Shown one piece after another: positions 1 to 9,215 of a DNA stretch of 21,062 nt. Made by a program: the position numbers and the translations under genes. This stretch comes from Candolleomyces eurysporus (lineage: Eukaryota > Basidiomycota > Agaricomycetes > Agaricales > Psathyrellaceae): positions 1 through 21,062 of the forward strand of contig JANBPK010001353.1 of the NCBI GenBank assembly GCA_027579435.1, in the 5' to 3' direction. Every line of letters starts with the position of its first letter. Positions within the stretch are counted from its first letter, which is position 1. A model generated the notes under the pieces. That model saw only the letters and a program-made list of their open reading frames with translations. It searched no databases and was not told the origin of the DNA.

Positions 1-440
1 TCCTCGCAGATCTCGGCTAGGATACCAGCTTCCACCAGGGCGTCATTTCTACATTTTCCGGATCAGAAGAGAGGAAAGGTGCGATGATTTCGGTCTACGC
101 TTTCTGGGCAAACAGAATAGAGCCCTGGCGTTCCAAGAGAGAGCACACGAGTTTGCTCTCTACTACGCACAAAGTCCGATGTACAACTGGCGATCTTCCT
201 TCTATCATATGTGATTGATGAGTCACTCCTTGATTTTGTGTTATCTCCTGGGATGACCGTGGCCGCTCGATGTTTCAAGAGTTCGCTTTCTTTCTCGTGG
301 CTAAGCTGTCCTGTTATCCTCCTACTCCTGCTGCACAAAGTTCTTCTATTCTAAACTTTCCTTGACCGAGTTCGTCGGCGACTGCCAGCTACTCGAGTTT
401 GATCATTAAAGTTGGCGACTGCACCACCCAGTGCTGAAAT
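1..440. repeat. Diverged repeat segment Y, copy A1
   Basis: Aligned by eye, this stretch matches 8386-8815 in the same orientation. Shared landmarks are TCCTCGCAGA at the left end, GGGCAAACAGAATAGA in the middle, GCGATCTTCCTTCTATCAT, and CCTTGACCGAGTTCG near the right end. The copies differ by many substitutions and by an indel of about 35 bases near the left end. No intact reading frame is shared by the copies. In this copy Y is followed directly by segment X, whereas in the copy at 7551-9215 it is followed by segment Z. The window starts exactly at the left end of Y, so the repeat may continue to the left. Confidence 0.85.
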
Positions 441-447
441 TGGGTTC

Positions 448-1298
448 TTCGAGTGTGCTGCTACATCCTATCATCGAGCCAACGCTACCGGGATTATCAC
501 TGCAGAAGATGGGCTGCACTCACCATTTCGTTCAGCCAGCACCTGGTCCCGTTCTGGAACAGCCATCGGCCTCATCGAACATCCAGCTATGGTCCCCGAG
601 TTGAAGCGCCTCGTCTGCCTCGCACCTCCGTCGAGATGCGAACGGTGGATGTTCGAACTTTCGGATAGACAACCAAGGTTCGACGACGAGGTCTTGAAGG
701 CCCTCACCCGGTGTTGATGTAAATGGCGATGATCGTTCAGAAGAAGCGATTCTACCCGTGCTTCCATCCCTCGGCCAACGTGAAATACAGAAGTCATGGT
801 ACAACCGTTGGCTCTCTCAACCAAGTGGGTCTCCAGAGGATATGGTTAGATTCCTGAGTCTGAGGCCATCCTCTCAAGTGCGCTCGAACTAGGAGTCAGT
901 CTCGAGGTTGAGGAGGGTTTTGAGACGGAAAAGGGCTGTGTAAGTCTCCACCGGTTGACTTGTGAACGCCCACATAGTGCTGACTATATCTGACAGGTTA
1001 GCGCATTCCAAAGGAACATGGTCAGGCGTCTCGACTATTCGTAGGCAGGAATGCCACTTTCTCTGCCCATGGAAAGTTGGCTTCGGGCGTACATGTCCGA
1101 GTGCTTTGATGGGTAGCGGATGTTAATGTTCGAGGTCACAATTCTTGCAATTGCTTGTTGGTGCTTCGAGTTGGGGACGGTCAGATATTGTGTGAGCAAC
1201 ATTGCTACTTCTCGGGGGAGGAAGGGATTCCGATTTCCAGTCTGCCTCTAAGTAGAGCTTCTCTGGAGCATTGATTTCTCTCATTGAACCTTTCTGAC
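448..1298. repeat. Diverged repeat segment X, copy A
   Basis: This matches 7551-8385 in the same orientation, with shared stretches such as CAGCACCTGGTCC, GTCGCACCTCCGTCGA-like sequence, GATGTTCGAACTTT-like sequence and CGTTCAGAAGAAGCGA. The plus strand holds a short broken reading frame (about 580-717) whose pattern, ending in FDDEV.KALT, vaguely recalls the C-terminal region of basidiomycete F-box proteins. That is a weak impression only. On the minus strand the region around 1000-1060 reads ETPDHVPLEC, the decayed counterpart of a Cys/His motif that is better preserved in the other copy. I regard the segment as repeat or gene debris, not a working gene. Confidence 0.8.
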
Positions 1299-1795
1299 TC
1301 CTCGCAGATCTAAACTAGGATACCGGCTTTAACCAGGGCGTCGTTTTTACATCTTTTGGGTCAGAAAAAGAGACCGGGCACTGAGACTGGGGTCACATAA
1401 ATAGCATTGAACAGATTGCATACGAATCTACACAAGTCCGAATGACCCTTGGTACTATTCCACCATCCAACTTGCCAAGTATTAACTCAACGATACGTGC
1501 AGCACATTGTCTTGCGGTTCTACTGAGTTTATCAACAACATATTACTCTTGTAGACTGCTCTATTATCCACCTATGCTCTATGCGTAAAGAGGTTCAATA
1601 CATACTTCCATGGCCGCTTGCCAAGAAGGGGTGGAGCAATGTCCATATCAAAACCGCCAGGCTCTCCTGGAGGGTTGGATGAACGAAGGTGATCAATGAT
1701 ACCCAAACAGCAGTCAGAGGGACCCACTTGAGTTCAGGTCTAAAGAAAACGGTGCGACGTGAGCGAGAGAACAAAGTAAGTCCCCATAAATTGTC
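1299..1795. repeat. Truncated segment Y2 joined to segment Z, copy A
   Basis: The first about 70 bases (from TCCTCGCAGATC) repeat the left end of segment Y. The sequence then jumps near 1370 directly to the right end of Y (GCACTGAGACTGGGG) and on into Z, so most of Y is deleted here. Z (about 1380-1795) matches 8805-9215, including CAGCACATTGTCT, CTCCTGGAG and GAGCGAGAGAAC. Similarity stops at about 1795, before the place where the other copy has the first exon of a putative secreted peptide. The end of Z lies about 150 bases beyond the last exon of the MSS1-like gene. Confidence 0.8.
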
Positions 1796-1946
1796 AACAA
1801 ACACTGGGATGTTTGTGCGGCGACAACGGCCAAACACCAGCTGCGTTTCATGCGCTTGAAATAGCAAGATATATGGGTTGTAGTGTTAAATCAACAAGCG
1901 CAATAGATACGAAAGCAGACCTTGGCAAAGTTCGTTGACGGTTTGT

Positions 1947-3993
1947 TTACCGATGCAGAAATCCCCGGAAGACAGCATCCAAAACATGCTCCGCCTCAAT
2001 CGCGCCGGTGACTTTCCCAATAGTGTTTGCAGCGTAACCCAGTTCTTCGGCTGCAAAGACCACATGGCCTTCAAGAGGTCAAGAAGAAATCGATAGGCAA
2101 GCGAGCGTGTACAAGTGTTCATGAGCTCGGATACAATAGCAAAGGAGAGGCAAGGGACGCACCGTACTCAAGGAATGTGCCCAAATGCGTTCTCACGCTT
2201 TGCAAGTGGTCCCGATGGCGAGACCTGGTGATGCAGGGCTCGCTGCGTCACTTAGGATGTCGTCCATACCAAACCTAATTAATCGATAGGTCAAATATGC
2301 AGGTTGAGTTGAGGTGGGGAATAACTACATCTACCGCTTTCTCAGAACCTCCGCAAAACCTTCCAAGCTTTCGTCGTCGTTGAAGAGCAAGAAAGTGTTA
2401 TCCCGGGAGATTAGTTCTCGCCAATGAGACGATGGCTCTGACCCTAGGTCGTTGCGTTGCTGCTGCTGTTGTACGGCTTCTGGGAAAGATAGCATGCAGA
2501 TCAAAATATCTGCACTCTCCACGCTAAAACCCAGTTCATCAGTATCGATGAAAGTAAGAAGAAAAGGAAAAGTATAAGTGCGCCTTCCTTGCCCTCTCGA
2601 TGCCAATCTTCTCCACAACATCCTTTGTCTTGCGTAGACCAGCTGTATCAGCGATTACCACTGGCAAGCCACCAATATCCAGGGATAATTCAAGGATGTT
2701 TCGTGGTGCCTGGGATGCGGGTGACAATCGCCGCTTCACGTTGAGCTATAAGAGAAAGTTATATTTCAGTCAATTGCGGCGCTGGAGAACAGAACAAAGC
2801 AGACGCACATACCCAAGAAATTCAGCAAACTGCTCTTCCCAGCATTCGGTGGTCCAAAAATCGCGAGTCGAATACCCGAACGCAAAAGTTCGCCCCTGCG
2901 GTGATCATTCAAGTATCCTTGGATCGTATCCAAGACTTTCTGGACCTTAGATTTAGCGTCTTCGTACACGCCTTCTTCGATTTCTTTGCCCTCCCCGAAG
3001 TCGATGAGTGCTTCGACTTTGGCGAGGGCAGATATAATGCCCGCACGGAGCTGGTCGAATTTTTGTTTTGTGACACCCTGACATCGAAACAGTGAGCCTC
3101 AATTTGGTTATACGGATAGAAAAGGTACGCTGAACTCACCTCAGCAGCTCTCACAGCGACCTTCCTCTGCCCCTCCGTCTCTGCATCGATCAAATCCTTC
3201 AGCCCCTCCACCTGCGTCAAATCTAGCCTTCCATTCAGATACGCGCGTCTCGTGAATTCTCCCGGTTCTGCAGGCCGAAAGGTGGGTAGTTTGGAGAGGG
3301 CCGAGAGCGCGGCTGAGATAACTGCACGGCCGGAATGGACGTGCAATTCGACTACATCTTCAGAGGTGAATGATTTTGGGCCTGTGGGTTCGGGTATGAG
3401 CATAAGGTTGAAAAATAGTTAGAGATTCAAGGAGGAAGAAAGGAAGCTGTACCTTTGAAGCACACAATCAACCCGTCATCAATCGTCTCCCCGCTCTCTG
3501 GGTGAACAATCCGACACCGTTGAAGCTTCCAAGGTGTTGGTCCTCTGAGCTTTCCTACCCACGTAATGCCAGTCTTACTACTCACTCCATAAAGGCAGTC
3601 ATTAGGATACCACGTACCATTTGTAGAAGATGGAGAGTATGGCTTAACCATCCTTCCCCACACCTCCTCCAGCGCATCAGGACCCGAAATACGTATCACA
3701 CCCACACCAGCCTTCCCTGCGGGTGTAGATAACGCGTAGATCGTGCTCTTCTGCGCGTCTGAGGGTGGCAAGGCGATACTTTCGCTATGAAGATACCTTC
3801 TTGGAGCTGCATTCTGGGCCAACTTCGGTGCGACAAGCCCATGCCATGATGCTGAAGTAACTCGCGGTCTTGTTAACTTCTTGTTGAGTAGATTTGCATG
3901 AGTTCCTGACGGTGAGTGAACAATGTTTCGGGAATAGTTGGGTCTGGATAATAGATGCCTAGCAAGTGTGCATCGTGGAGGAGACCGCAACAT
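1947..3993 (-). CDS. MSS1: Mitochondrial tRNA modification GTPase MSS1/MnmE-like, apparently damaged
   Basis: MnmE/MSS1/GTPBP3 GTPases work with MTO1/MnmG to make the 5-carboxymethylaminomethyl-type modification of the wobble uridine of mitochondrial tRNAs. The exons I derive are 3993-3453, 3381-3140, 3077-2813, 2745-2582, 2523-2335, 2242-2163 and 2068-1947. The N-terminus is rich in Arg and Ser with no acid, fitting a mitochondrial presequence. Residues 84-110 ([19 protein letters not shown]) open the TrmE N-terminal folate-binding domain. [13 protein letters not shown] and [11 protein letters not shown] follow. The G1 loop GPPNAGKS is at about 336-343, G2 is GTT, and G3 is DTAGLR. Three things are odd. 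The frame breaks after GTT in G2. The G4 (NKxD) and G5 region seems missing between FLLFN and DDESLEGF. The C-terminal FCIGK is read as FLHR-stop because of one extra T. ATG 3993 is the first ATG in frame; longer readings need TTG. Family identity is sure; function is doubtful. Confidence 0.9.
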
Positions 3994-4159
3994 GCGGAGA
4001 AGCGTCAACAAACAAGTCCAACCGTCGAAACACCCTTGACGGAGCAGTCTGAGAGATTGATCCGGTCAAGTTCGCGTTCTTCCCCGCTCTCCGATGCCTC
4101 GAAAGAAGAAAAACATAAACATTATATTTAGGAAAGATGAGGAATAATGTATCGCTCAT

Positions 4160-4816
4160 ATCAAGAAAATGGAACCAAGAGTCAAATTCTCCGAAATTCG
4201 TCGAACCATGAGTGGGCCCACCGAGTAAACCTAATGATCACTCAGGCAGCTGGATGATATATTGTACAGCAACAAATGGTCAGTTCAAATGGCCACATTC
4301 GTGATTTACGCAAAACTCACCGTGCTCGTGCAGGCCAGAATTTCAAATATGTTCATTCAAAGAAACAATAGCTCATACTCTCAAGCCGTCGTTTGCTCAA
4401 GTCTTGGGAAACAAAATGAGGTGGCAAAGGGTCGTTTCTTCCCTCTCCTTTCCCTCAAATCTCAGCATACTGGGTACCGTACGTAGATGTCAAAGCTATC
4501 TGAAAGGACCCATACCTCGACTCATAATAGAGCTTGCTTTTGCCTCAATCACGCGATCCTAGAGATACCTTTGACTTCTGAATTTCTACTCGGCGCATAA
4601 ATTGTATATACCAAGTCCCTAGCAATTTAAGCATTATGTATCCCTCTGGTTGAAGTTCCTCTGTTCGAAATCCTCGATTGCCTTGCCGGCCAATCGGTGC
4701 AACACCGTTGGCCGAAACACTTCAGATGCAATCCGAATCCGGGTAGGTGATTCCAAACAACGCAGAATGGAACGGCTCCATAATTTACACCCTGGCTTGC
4801 AATGATACCAGGGGCA
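4160..4816. other. Intergenic spacer, no gene seen
   Basis: This lies upstream of the MSS1-like gene and downstream of the NACHT gene, both on the minus strand. The reading frames here are short and lack recognisable protein features or convincing splice signals. The MSS1 promoter should lie in the part nearest 4000-4260, but I see no clear TATA element. Confidence 0.5.
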
Positions 4817-6689
4817 CTAACGATGAACAATAAAGGAAGACTAAATTTCGGTTCAAAGTTTGGAAAAGATTGAGGACTATACGCACTGAACGGTGAAATT
4901 TGTGGAAGACATTCCGGAGGGAACCAATCTGCTTGTGTACGACGGCCAACGACACCCACCAATCAGCGCTGGGTGGCGTATGAAGGACCTTGGAGTGTGC
5001 GATGCCCTCATGTACAATTGGCAGATATGATGGAAGCTCGGCCAAGAATTCGAGGAAGCTTTCCGGGTATGAAAACTGGGTGTCACAACCCCCTTCAATA
5101 CCATAGCATCAGATTTATACTGTTGAAGAGAAACAAAGCATGAAGCAGAAGCAAACTCACTCGCACACACCCGAACGAATGCGTCCCAGACGAACACCCT
5201 TCTTTCACTCTCTCCAACATACAGTTTCCCGCAACGGTAACGGTTCTCGAGGAAGTCGAGCAGCGATTTGTGGTAAAAGCCATATTTGGTCCTCGTCTGG
5301 CCGCTGTGAGGTGGAATCTGAATCAATGAGTGAAGGGTTCCGAGCAAGTGCTCTGCCTCGTTGCTCTCTGGGTCCGTTTGCAGGAGCATGTTTACTTTGA
5401 GTGCAGAGGCTTCGGTAGGGTACTGAACTAACAAGTGGATCGCGTAAATCCACCGTACCGAAAGAGGCGGATCCGGACTAGACTCCAAGATGCGCATGTA
5501 CAATGCGTCCAATTGTTCGAGTGGGTTTGAACTTGTTTCCCGAGTGGCTTGCACCTTCAACATAGCCTCTAGCAACGCCTTCGGAGGCTCTCGGTGACCC
5601 GTGTCGAACAGCCGGATGACGGTTGCGGCGTAGATGAACTGACCGGAAGCATTCTCCACCAAGGTCCGAATCGTTCCTGGTGGTGGCCATGACTGAGGAA
5701 AGTTGTGACTGCGACGAATGAGATCGAACTGGGCTTCCAGAAAGAGCGTGATATCGGCGTCGGCATTGTGCTCTACGTTCAAATCGAGCTTCTGGGNNAN
5801 GNAGGTGGGNTTTATNNCAGGGTCGAAGAATNNGCGGAATACGCGCTCGGGACGGCTGGCTATGAGGATACGAAAGGGAAAATCTGGATCCAGTGATGCT
5901 GCTTGAAGAACTTGGAGGATCTCCAACTGGTCTTGTGCGTTCGTTCGTGTAGGCGTGGCCCGTGGGCCTGTGATCTTGGTATCGTGGTATTGTTCGGCCT
6001 CGCATTCGTCCAGGCCGTCGACGATGATGGCTCCCCGTAGCGTTGGACCTTTGGATTGACGAACGACCTCCCGGAGAGGGGCCAAAACGAGAGTTTCCAC
6101 CTGTACGTGCAGATTCTTCTCAATAACGCCTGGGTTCTTCTCCATGGCAGCGGAAATGGCGTTCTTCAGATCCTCTCGGTGCTGGGCCAGCTGGTGTGCC
6201 ACGGTTGTGACAAAGGCAGTCTTCCGGCGCCGNCCAATGCACGCTGACCAGGATGCAAAGAAGAATGTCGCGCCTAAAACACCATTCGCTGCGCAGCGAT
6301 CTGCTAGCGATCCCATAACGGCCGTCTTCCCAGTGCCTGCCGGCCCCGTTACCCATTTAATCTTCTTCGACTGTTCAATTTCTCCGTCACCATCCACAAT
6401 CCAGCGGTACAAGTTGGCTTGGACAGCGACTCGGGTCTCTGGATGGCATTTGGGGGCATCACAGCGCTCAGCCGAGTCATGGATGGCACCTGCCGCGATC
6501 CGAGCCTCGAGTTCTGTATATCGCGGTAAGAATTGATTGAGACGCTCAGCTACCGCTCTGTGAGCCAGACTCACTGCTCAGTGGATCCGCTGAGGGGTTC
6601 ACGTTCGTAACATTTGTAACATGATTTGTAAAGTTGGAGTTGTCGATCTGGACATTGCGGGCTTTGCTGAAGTTGCTGACAGTGGCCAT
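4817..6689 (-). CDS. NACHT-domain P-loop NTPase (NLR-like STAND protein)
   Basis: NACHT proteins are STAND-type signalling ATPases. In fungi many act, or are suspected to act, in non-self recognition. The long frame from 6574 to about 5171 shows RCDAPKCHPETR before the domain, Walker A GPAGTGKT (77 residues into that frame, near 6346-6323), Walker B IIVDGLDECE, FRILIASRPER and YGFYHKSLLDFL. An ATG at 6689 opens a short segment beginning MATVSNFSKARNVQID, rich in Asn, Thr and Val, which fits the N-termini of such proteins. It is one frame away from the main body, and no intron joins them. At the 3' end I favour two introns, 5170-5076 and 4886-4841, ending at 4817, because that frame (ESFLEFLAELPSYLP) has coding-like codon use. 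The straight reading instead ends at 4877. Ns at 5798-5833 and 6233 replace residues without shifting the frame. No WD40, ankyrin or TPR repeats are visible after the NACHT part. Confidence 0.85.
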
Positions 6690-7066
6690 GGTGTGGTCGA
6701 AGTGAAGGAAGGAAGGAGGCTGGACTGACCACGTTCCCGCAGCCTGAACCGTTTAATATTGTCCACCTCGTGTATTTGTGATTAGTTTGTCGAGCGTCTA
6801 TGCATTGACCCAGGGTGACGCCCAAAAAGGGGTGGGTTGAAACGTAATGCGCAAATGATGCGTTCTCGATCTCTCCTCCACTCTGCTCCGTCCCCACTTT
6901 TGCTCGCCATCTTCCTAGCATATTCATTCCTCAATTCTCTCATTCGAGCAATATCGAACATTGCGGTCCGACTCTCGTTCATTCAATCTTGGTTCTTCCT
7001 TGCGGGCTCTCCGACGAATTCACCTCCCCCAACCTCTCCTCCCCCAGTCACNAAACTTCTTTTTTG
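6690..7066. promoter_or_regulatory. Divergent intergenic region between the NACHT gene and a weak ORF
   Basis: This holds the presumed promoter of the minus-strand NACHT gene. It includes a pyrimidine-rich plus-strand stretch just before 7067 (CCTCTCCTCCCCC), a common feature upstream of basidiomycete starts. No TATA box was found. One N occurs at 7052. Confidence 0.35.
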
Positions 7067-7321
7067 ATGGCCTCCTCTTCCGCGTCCCGTGCTGACCTCG
7101 TTGGCTACCGTTCCCAGGAGATGGTTTGGATCGCTCGGATGATTGGGCTTTCTTGCCTTTTAACGCTCCGTTATTGGGAGCTTGATCCTACGAATCCGAG
7201 GGCCCCTGACAAGGAGCTTAGCTGCCGATTGAAGTGTGCTGCCGTCTTTACCGGCCTCTTCTATCAGCGATCCGCAGGCTGTTTGAGTGTAAGTGCGATG
7301 AAGGAGGTGCTTAGGGGTTGA
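7067..7321 (+). CDS. Weak small ORF, possible first exon of a gene cut off by repeat block B
   Basis: The frame opens with ATG at 7067 after a pyrimidine-rich stretch and reads 84 residues beginning MASSSASRADLVGYRSQEM. No known family was recognised. A good 5' splice site, GTAAGT, lies near the end (at about 7287, after GCLS), so the true exon may stop there. No following exon is apparent before the repeat block starts at 7551. It may be the surviving start of a gene disrupted by the repeat, or a chance frame. Confidence 0.25.
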   Translation: MASSSASRADLVGYRSQEMVWIARMIGLSCLLTLRYWELDPTNPRAPDKELSCRLKCAAVFTGLFYQRSAGCLSVSAMKEVLRG

Positions 7322-7550
7322 TTTGGGATGGTTAGTAACCGTGACGGGGATGTGGTCAAAGCAGGAAGGATGGGGTTATTAGAGAAAGAGGAAGCAGAAG
7401 AGGAGGAGGGGATCGAACTTCTAAACATACCGACTCACATACTCCTTCTACTTCTAAGCCCGTTCAACTCTATTCTTACCCTCCCATTCTCAGATTCAAC
7501 TCGTGGAAGATCCGTCTCAGCGATATCCCCGGTTTTACCTATTACGTACG

Positions 7551-8385
7551 CCTTCGAGTGCGCTGCTACACCTATTATCAAGCCAAAATAAGTCAGGAAT
7601 TATCAAAGCTTGAAGCGATCTTTTACCCACTATTTTGTTCACCCAGCACCTGGTCCTGTTCTGGAATGGCCATCGACCCTTGTCGAACGTCTAGCCATGA
7701 TTACCGAGCTGCAGCAACTCGTCTGCGTCGCACCTCCGTCGAACTGCGACTGGTGAATGTTCGAACTTTTGGATGGACGGTCATGGTTCGATGACGAGGT
7801 TATGAAGCCCCTCGCCCTCGGCACTGATGTAAAATGGTGATGGTCGTTCAGAAGAAGCGAGACTCGAACACCTTAAAATTCATGACTCATAGTACGACTG
7901 GCTCTCTCAACCGATTAGATTTCCAGAGGATATGGGTAGGTCCCTCAGTTCGAAGTTATCCCCTCAAGTATACTTGAACTAGGAGTCGCTCTTGACATTG
8001 ACATTGAAGAGGCTTTTGAGACGGGAAAAGGATGTGCCCGTCTCCGCCTGTTCTTTTGCGAAGGCACGCCCAAGGCTGACTATTTCTGGCAGGTCAGTAC
8101 ACTCCAGAGGAACATGCACAGGCGTCTTGACTATTCGTGTGCAGAAACGGCATTTTCCCTGCCCCCAGCGGCTTTGGGCGTACATGTCTGAGCACTCCAA
8201 TGGGTAGCAGATATTAACGTTCGAGGTTGCAATTCTTGCAATCTCCCTTTGTGCTTCAAGTTGGCGACGATCAGATATTGTCTGAGCCACATTGCTACTT
8301 CCCTGGGGGACCCCCAATTTCCCAGTCCGCCTCCGTAAGTACGGCTTTTCTGAAGCACTGGTTTCTCTTATTGAGCCCCTCTGAC
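7551..8385. repeat. Diverged repeat segment X, copy B
   Basis: This is the counterpart of 448-1298, same orientation. On the minus strand, 7979-8317 stays open for 112 codons and contains GKCRFCTRIVKTPVHVPLEC, a C-x2-C-x8-H-x4-C arrangement. That spacing recalls the zinc-binding tail at the C-terminus of LINE-type reverse transcriptases. No RT core (such as YxDD) is visible nearby, so this would be only a 3' remnant. On the plus strand the frame matching about 580-717 is interrupted by stops. Confidence 0.8.
7979..8317 (-). pseudogene. Possible remnant of a LINE reverse-transcriptase C-terminus
   Basis: Seen: one open stretch with the Cys/His cluster C-x2-C-x8-H-x4-C, followed by an acidic and hydrophobic tail that ends at a stop after NVKSDS. 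The homologous stretch in copy A is broken by a stop and frame changes and has lost the first cysteine. Known: many fungal non-LTR elements end in a CCHC-like cluster of this spacing. Inferred: both copies derive from the 3' end of such an element or a related gene. The match rests on spacing only. Confidence 0.35.
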
Positions 8386-8815
8386 TCCTCGCAGAGATAG
8401 AGAGTGTCGTTTCTACATTTTTTTNGGATCAAAGAGGGCAAAGGTACTGTTAAGTGCGCCCATTTTGGTCTACGCTCTTAGGGCAAACAGAATAGAACCC
8501 TAGTTTTCTGAGAGAGAGAGTATGCATTCGCTTTCTACTACGCACAGAGTCTGATGTATTACAACAGGCGATCTTCCTTCTATCATGTGTCATTGATGAG
8601 CCACTCCTTGATTCTGTGTTATTCGCCGGGATGACCGTTGTTTCAAGAGTTTGTTTTCCTTCTTGTGGCTGAGCTATCCTGATATCGCCCTACTCCTGCC
8701 GCAAGGAGCTTCTTTCATTCTAATCTATCCTTGACCGAGTTCGCCGGCTACCGCCAGCTGCTGCTCAAGTTCGATAAATCAAGTCGGCGTCTGCACGACC
8801 GAGCGCTGAGATTGG
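8386..8815. repeat. Diverged repeat segment Y, copy B
   Basis: This is the counterpart of 1-440, same orientation. It is shortened by about 35 bases near its left end and carries an N at 8425 next to a run of T, which looks like an unresolved homopolymer. It lies between X and Z, which I take as the original order. Confidence 0.85.
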
Positions 8816-9215
8816 GATCACATAGATAAGTACTATTGGACGGATCGCATAAGAGTCTACACAAGTCTGAATCTCCTTTAAAACTATTCCACGCGACTTG
8901 CCACTTAATAACTCCACAATCCGTGCAGCACATTGTCTCGGGGTTCTACTGAGTTTATCAACAAAATATTTCCCTTGTTAACCACTTTATTGATTCACTT
9001 ACGCTCTCCGTGAAGCGGTTCAATAGGCACTTCCATGGTCGCTTGCCGAGTCGGGGGGCGCAACGTGCATATCGAAGCCACCAGGCTCTCCTGGAGTGTT
9101 AGATGAACCAGTCAGATCAATGATATCCAAACAACAGCAGCCAGAGGGACTCACTCAAGTTCAGGTCTTGATAAAACGGTGGGTGGTGAGCGAGAGAACC
9201 TACCAAGTATACATA
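8805..9215. repeat. Diverged repeat segment Z, copy B
   Basis: This is the counterpart of about 1380-1795. On the minus strand both copies can be read for about 45 codons through RTPRQCAARIVEL and TCVDSYAI without a stop. Several differences between copies fall on third codon positions (for example the Arg-Ile-Val codons). This suggests the segment once encoded a protein, which I do not recognise. Confidence 0.75.

Noticed and set aside
580..717. Plus-strand frame in segment X as an F-box protein gene
   Set aside because: Only a vague C-terminal pattern is seen, no F-box, and stops interrupt the other copy; kept only as a remark under the repeat.
3994..4011. Longer start for the MSS1-like protein (MLTLLRML)
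   Set aside because: The first codon is TTG; the first ATG in frame is 3993.
7383..7415. GA-rich stretch encoding EEAEEEEG as a microsatellite
   Set aside because: It is short and irregular, with no clear repeat unit.
8748..8933. Cys-rich minus-strand frame (MCCTDCG...) that looks hydrophobin-like at first sight
   Set aside because: Cysteine spacing does not match the eight-Cys hydrophobin pattern, and the copy A counterpart does not conserve this frame. The alternative frame RQCAARIVEL is the conserved one.
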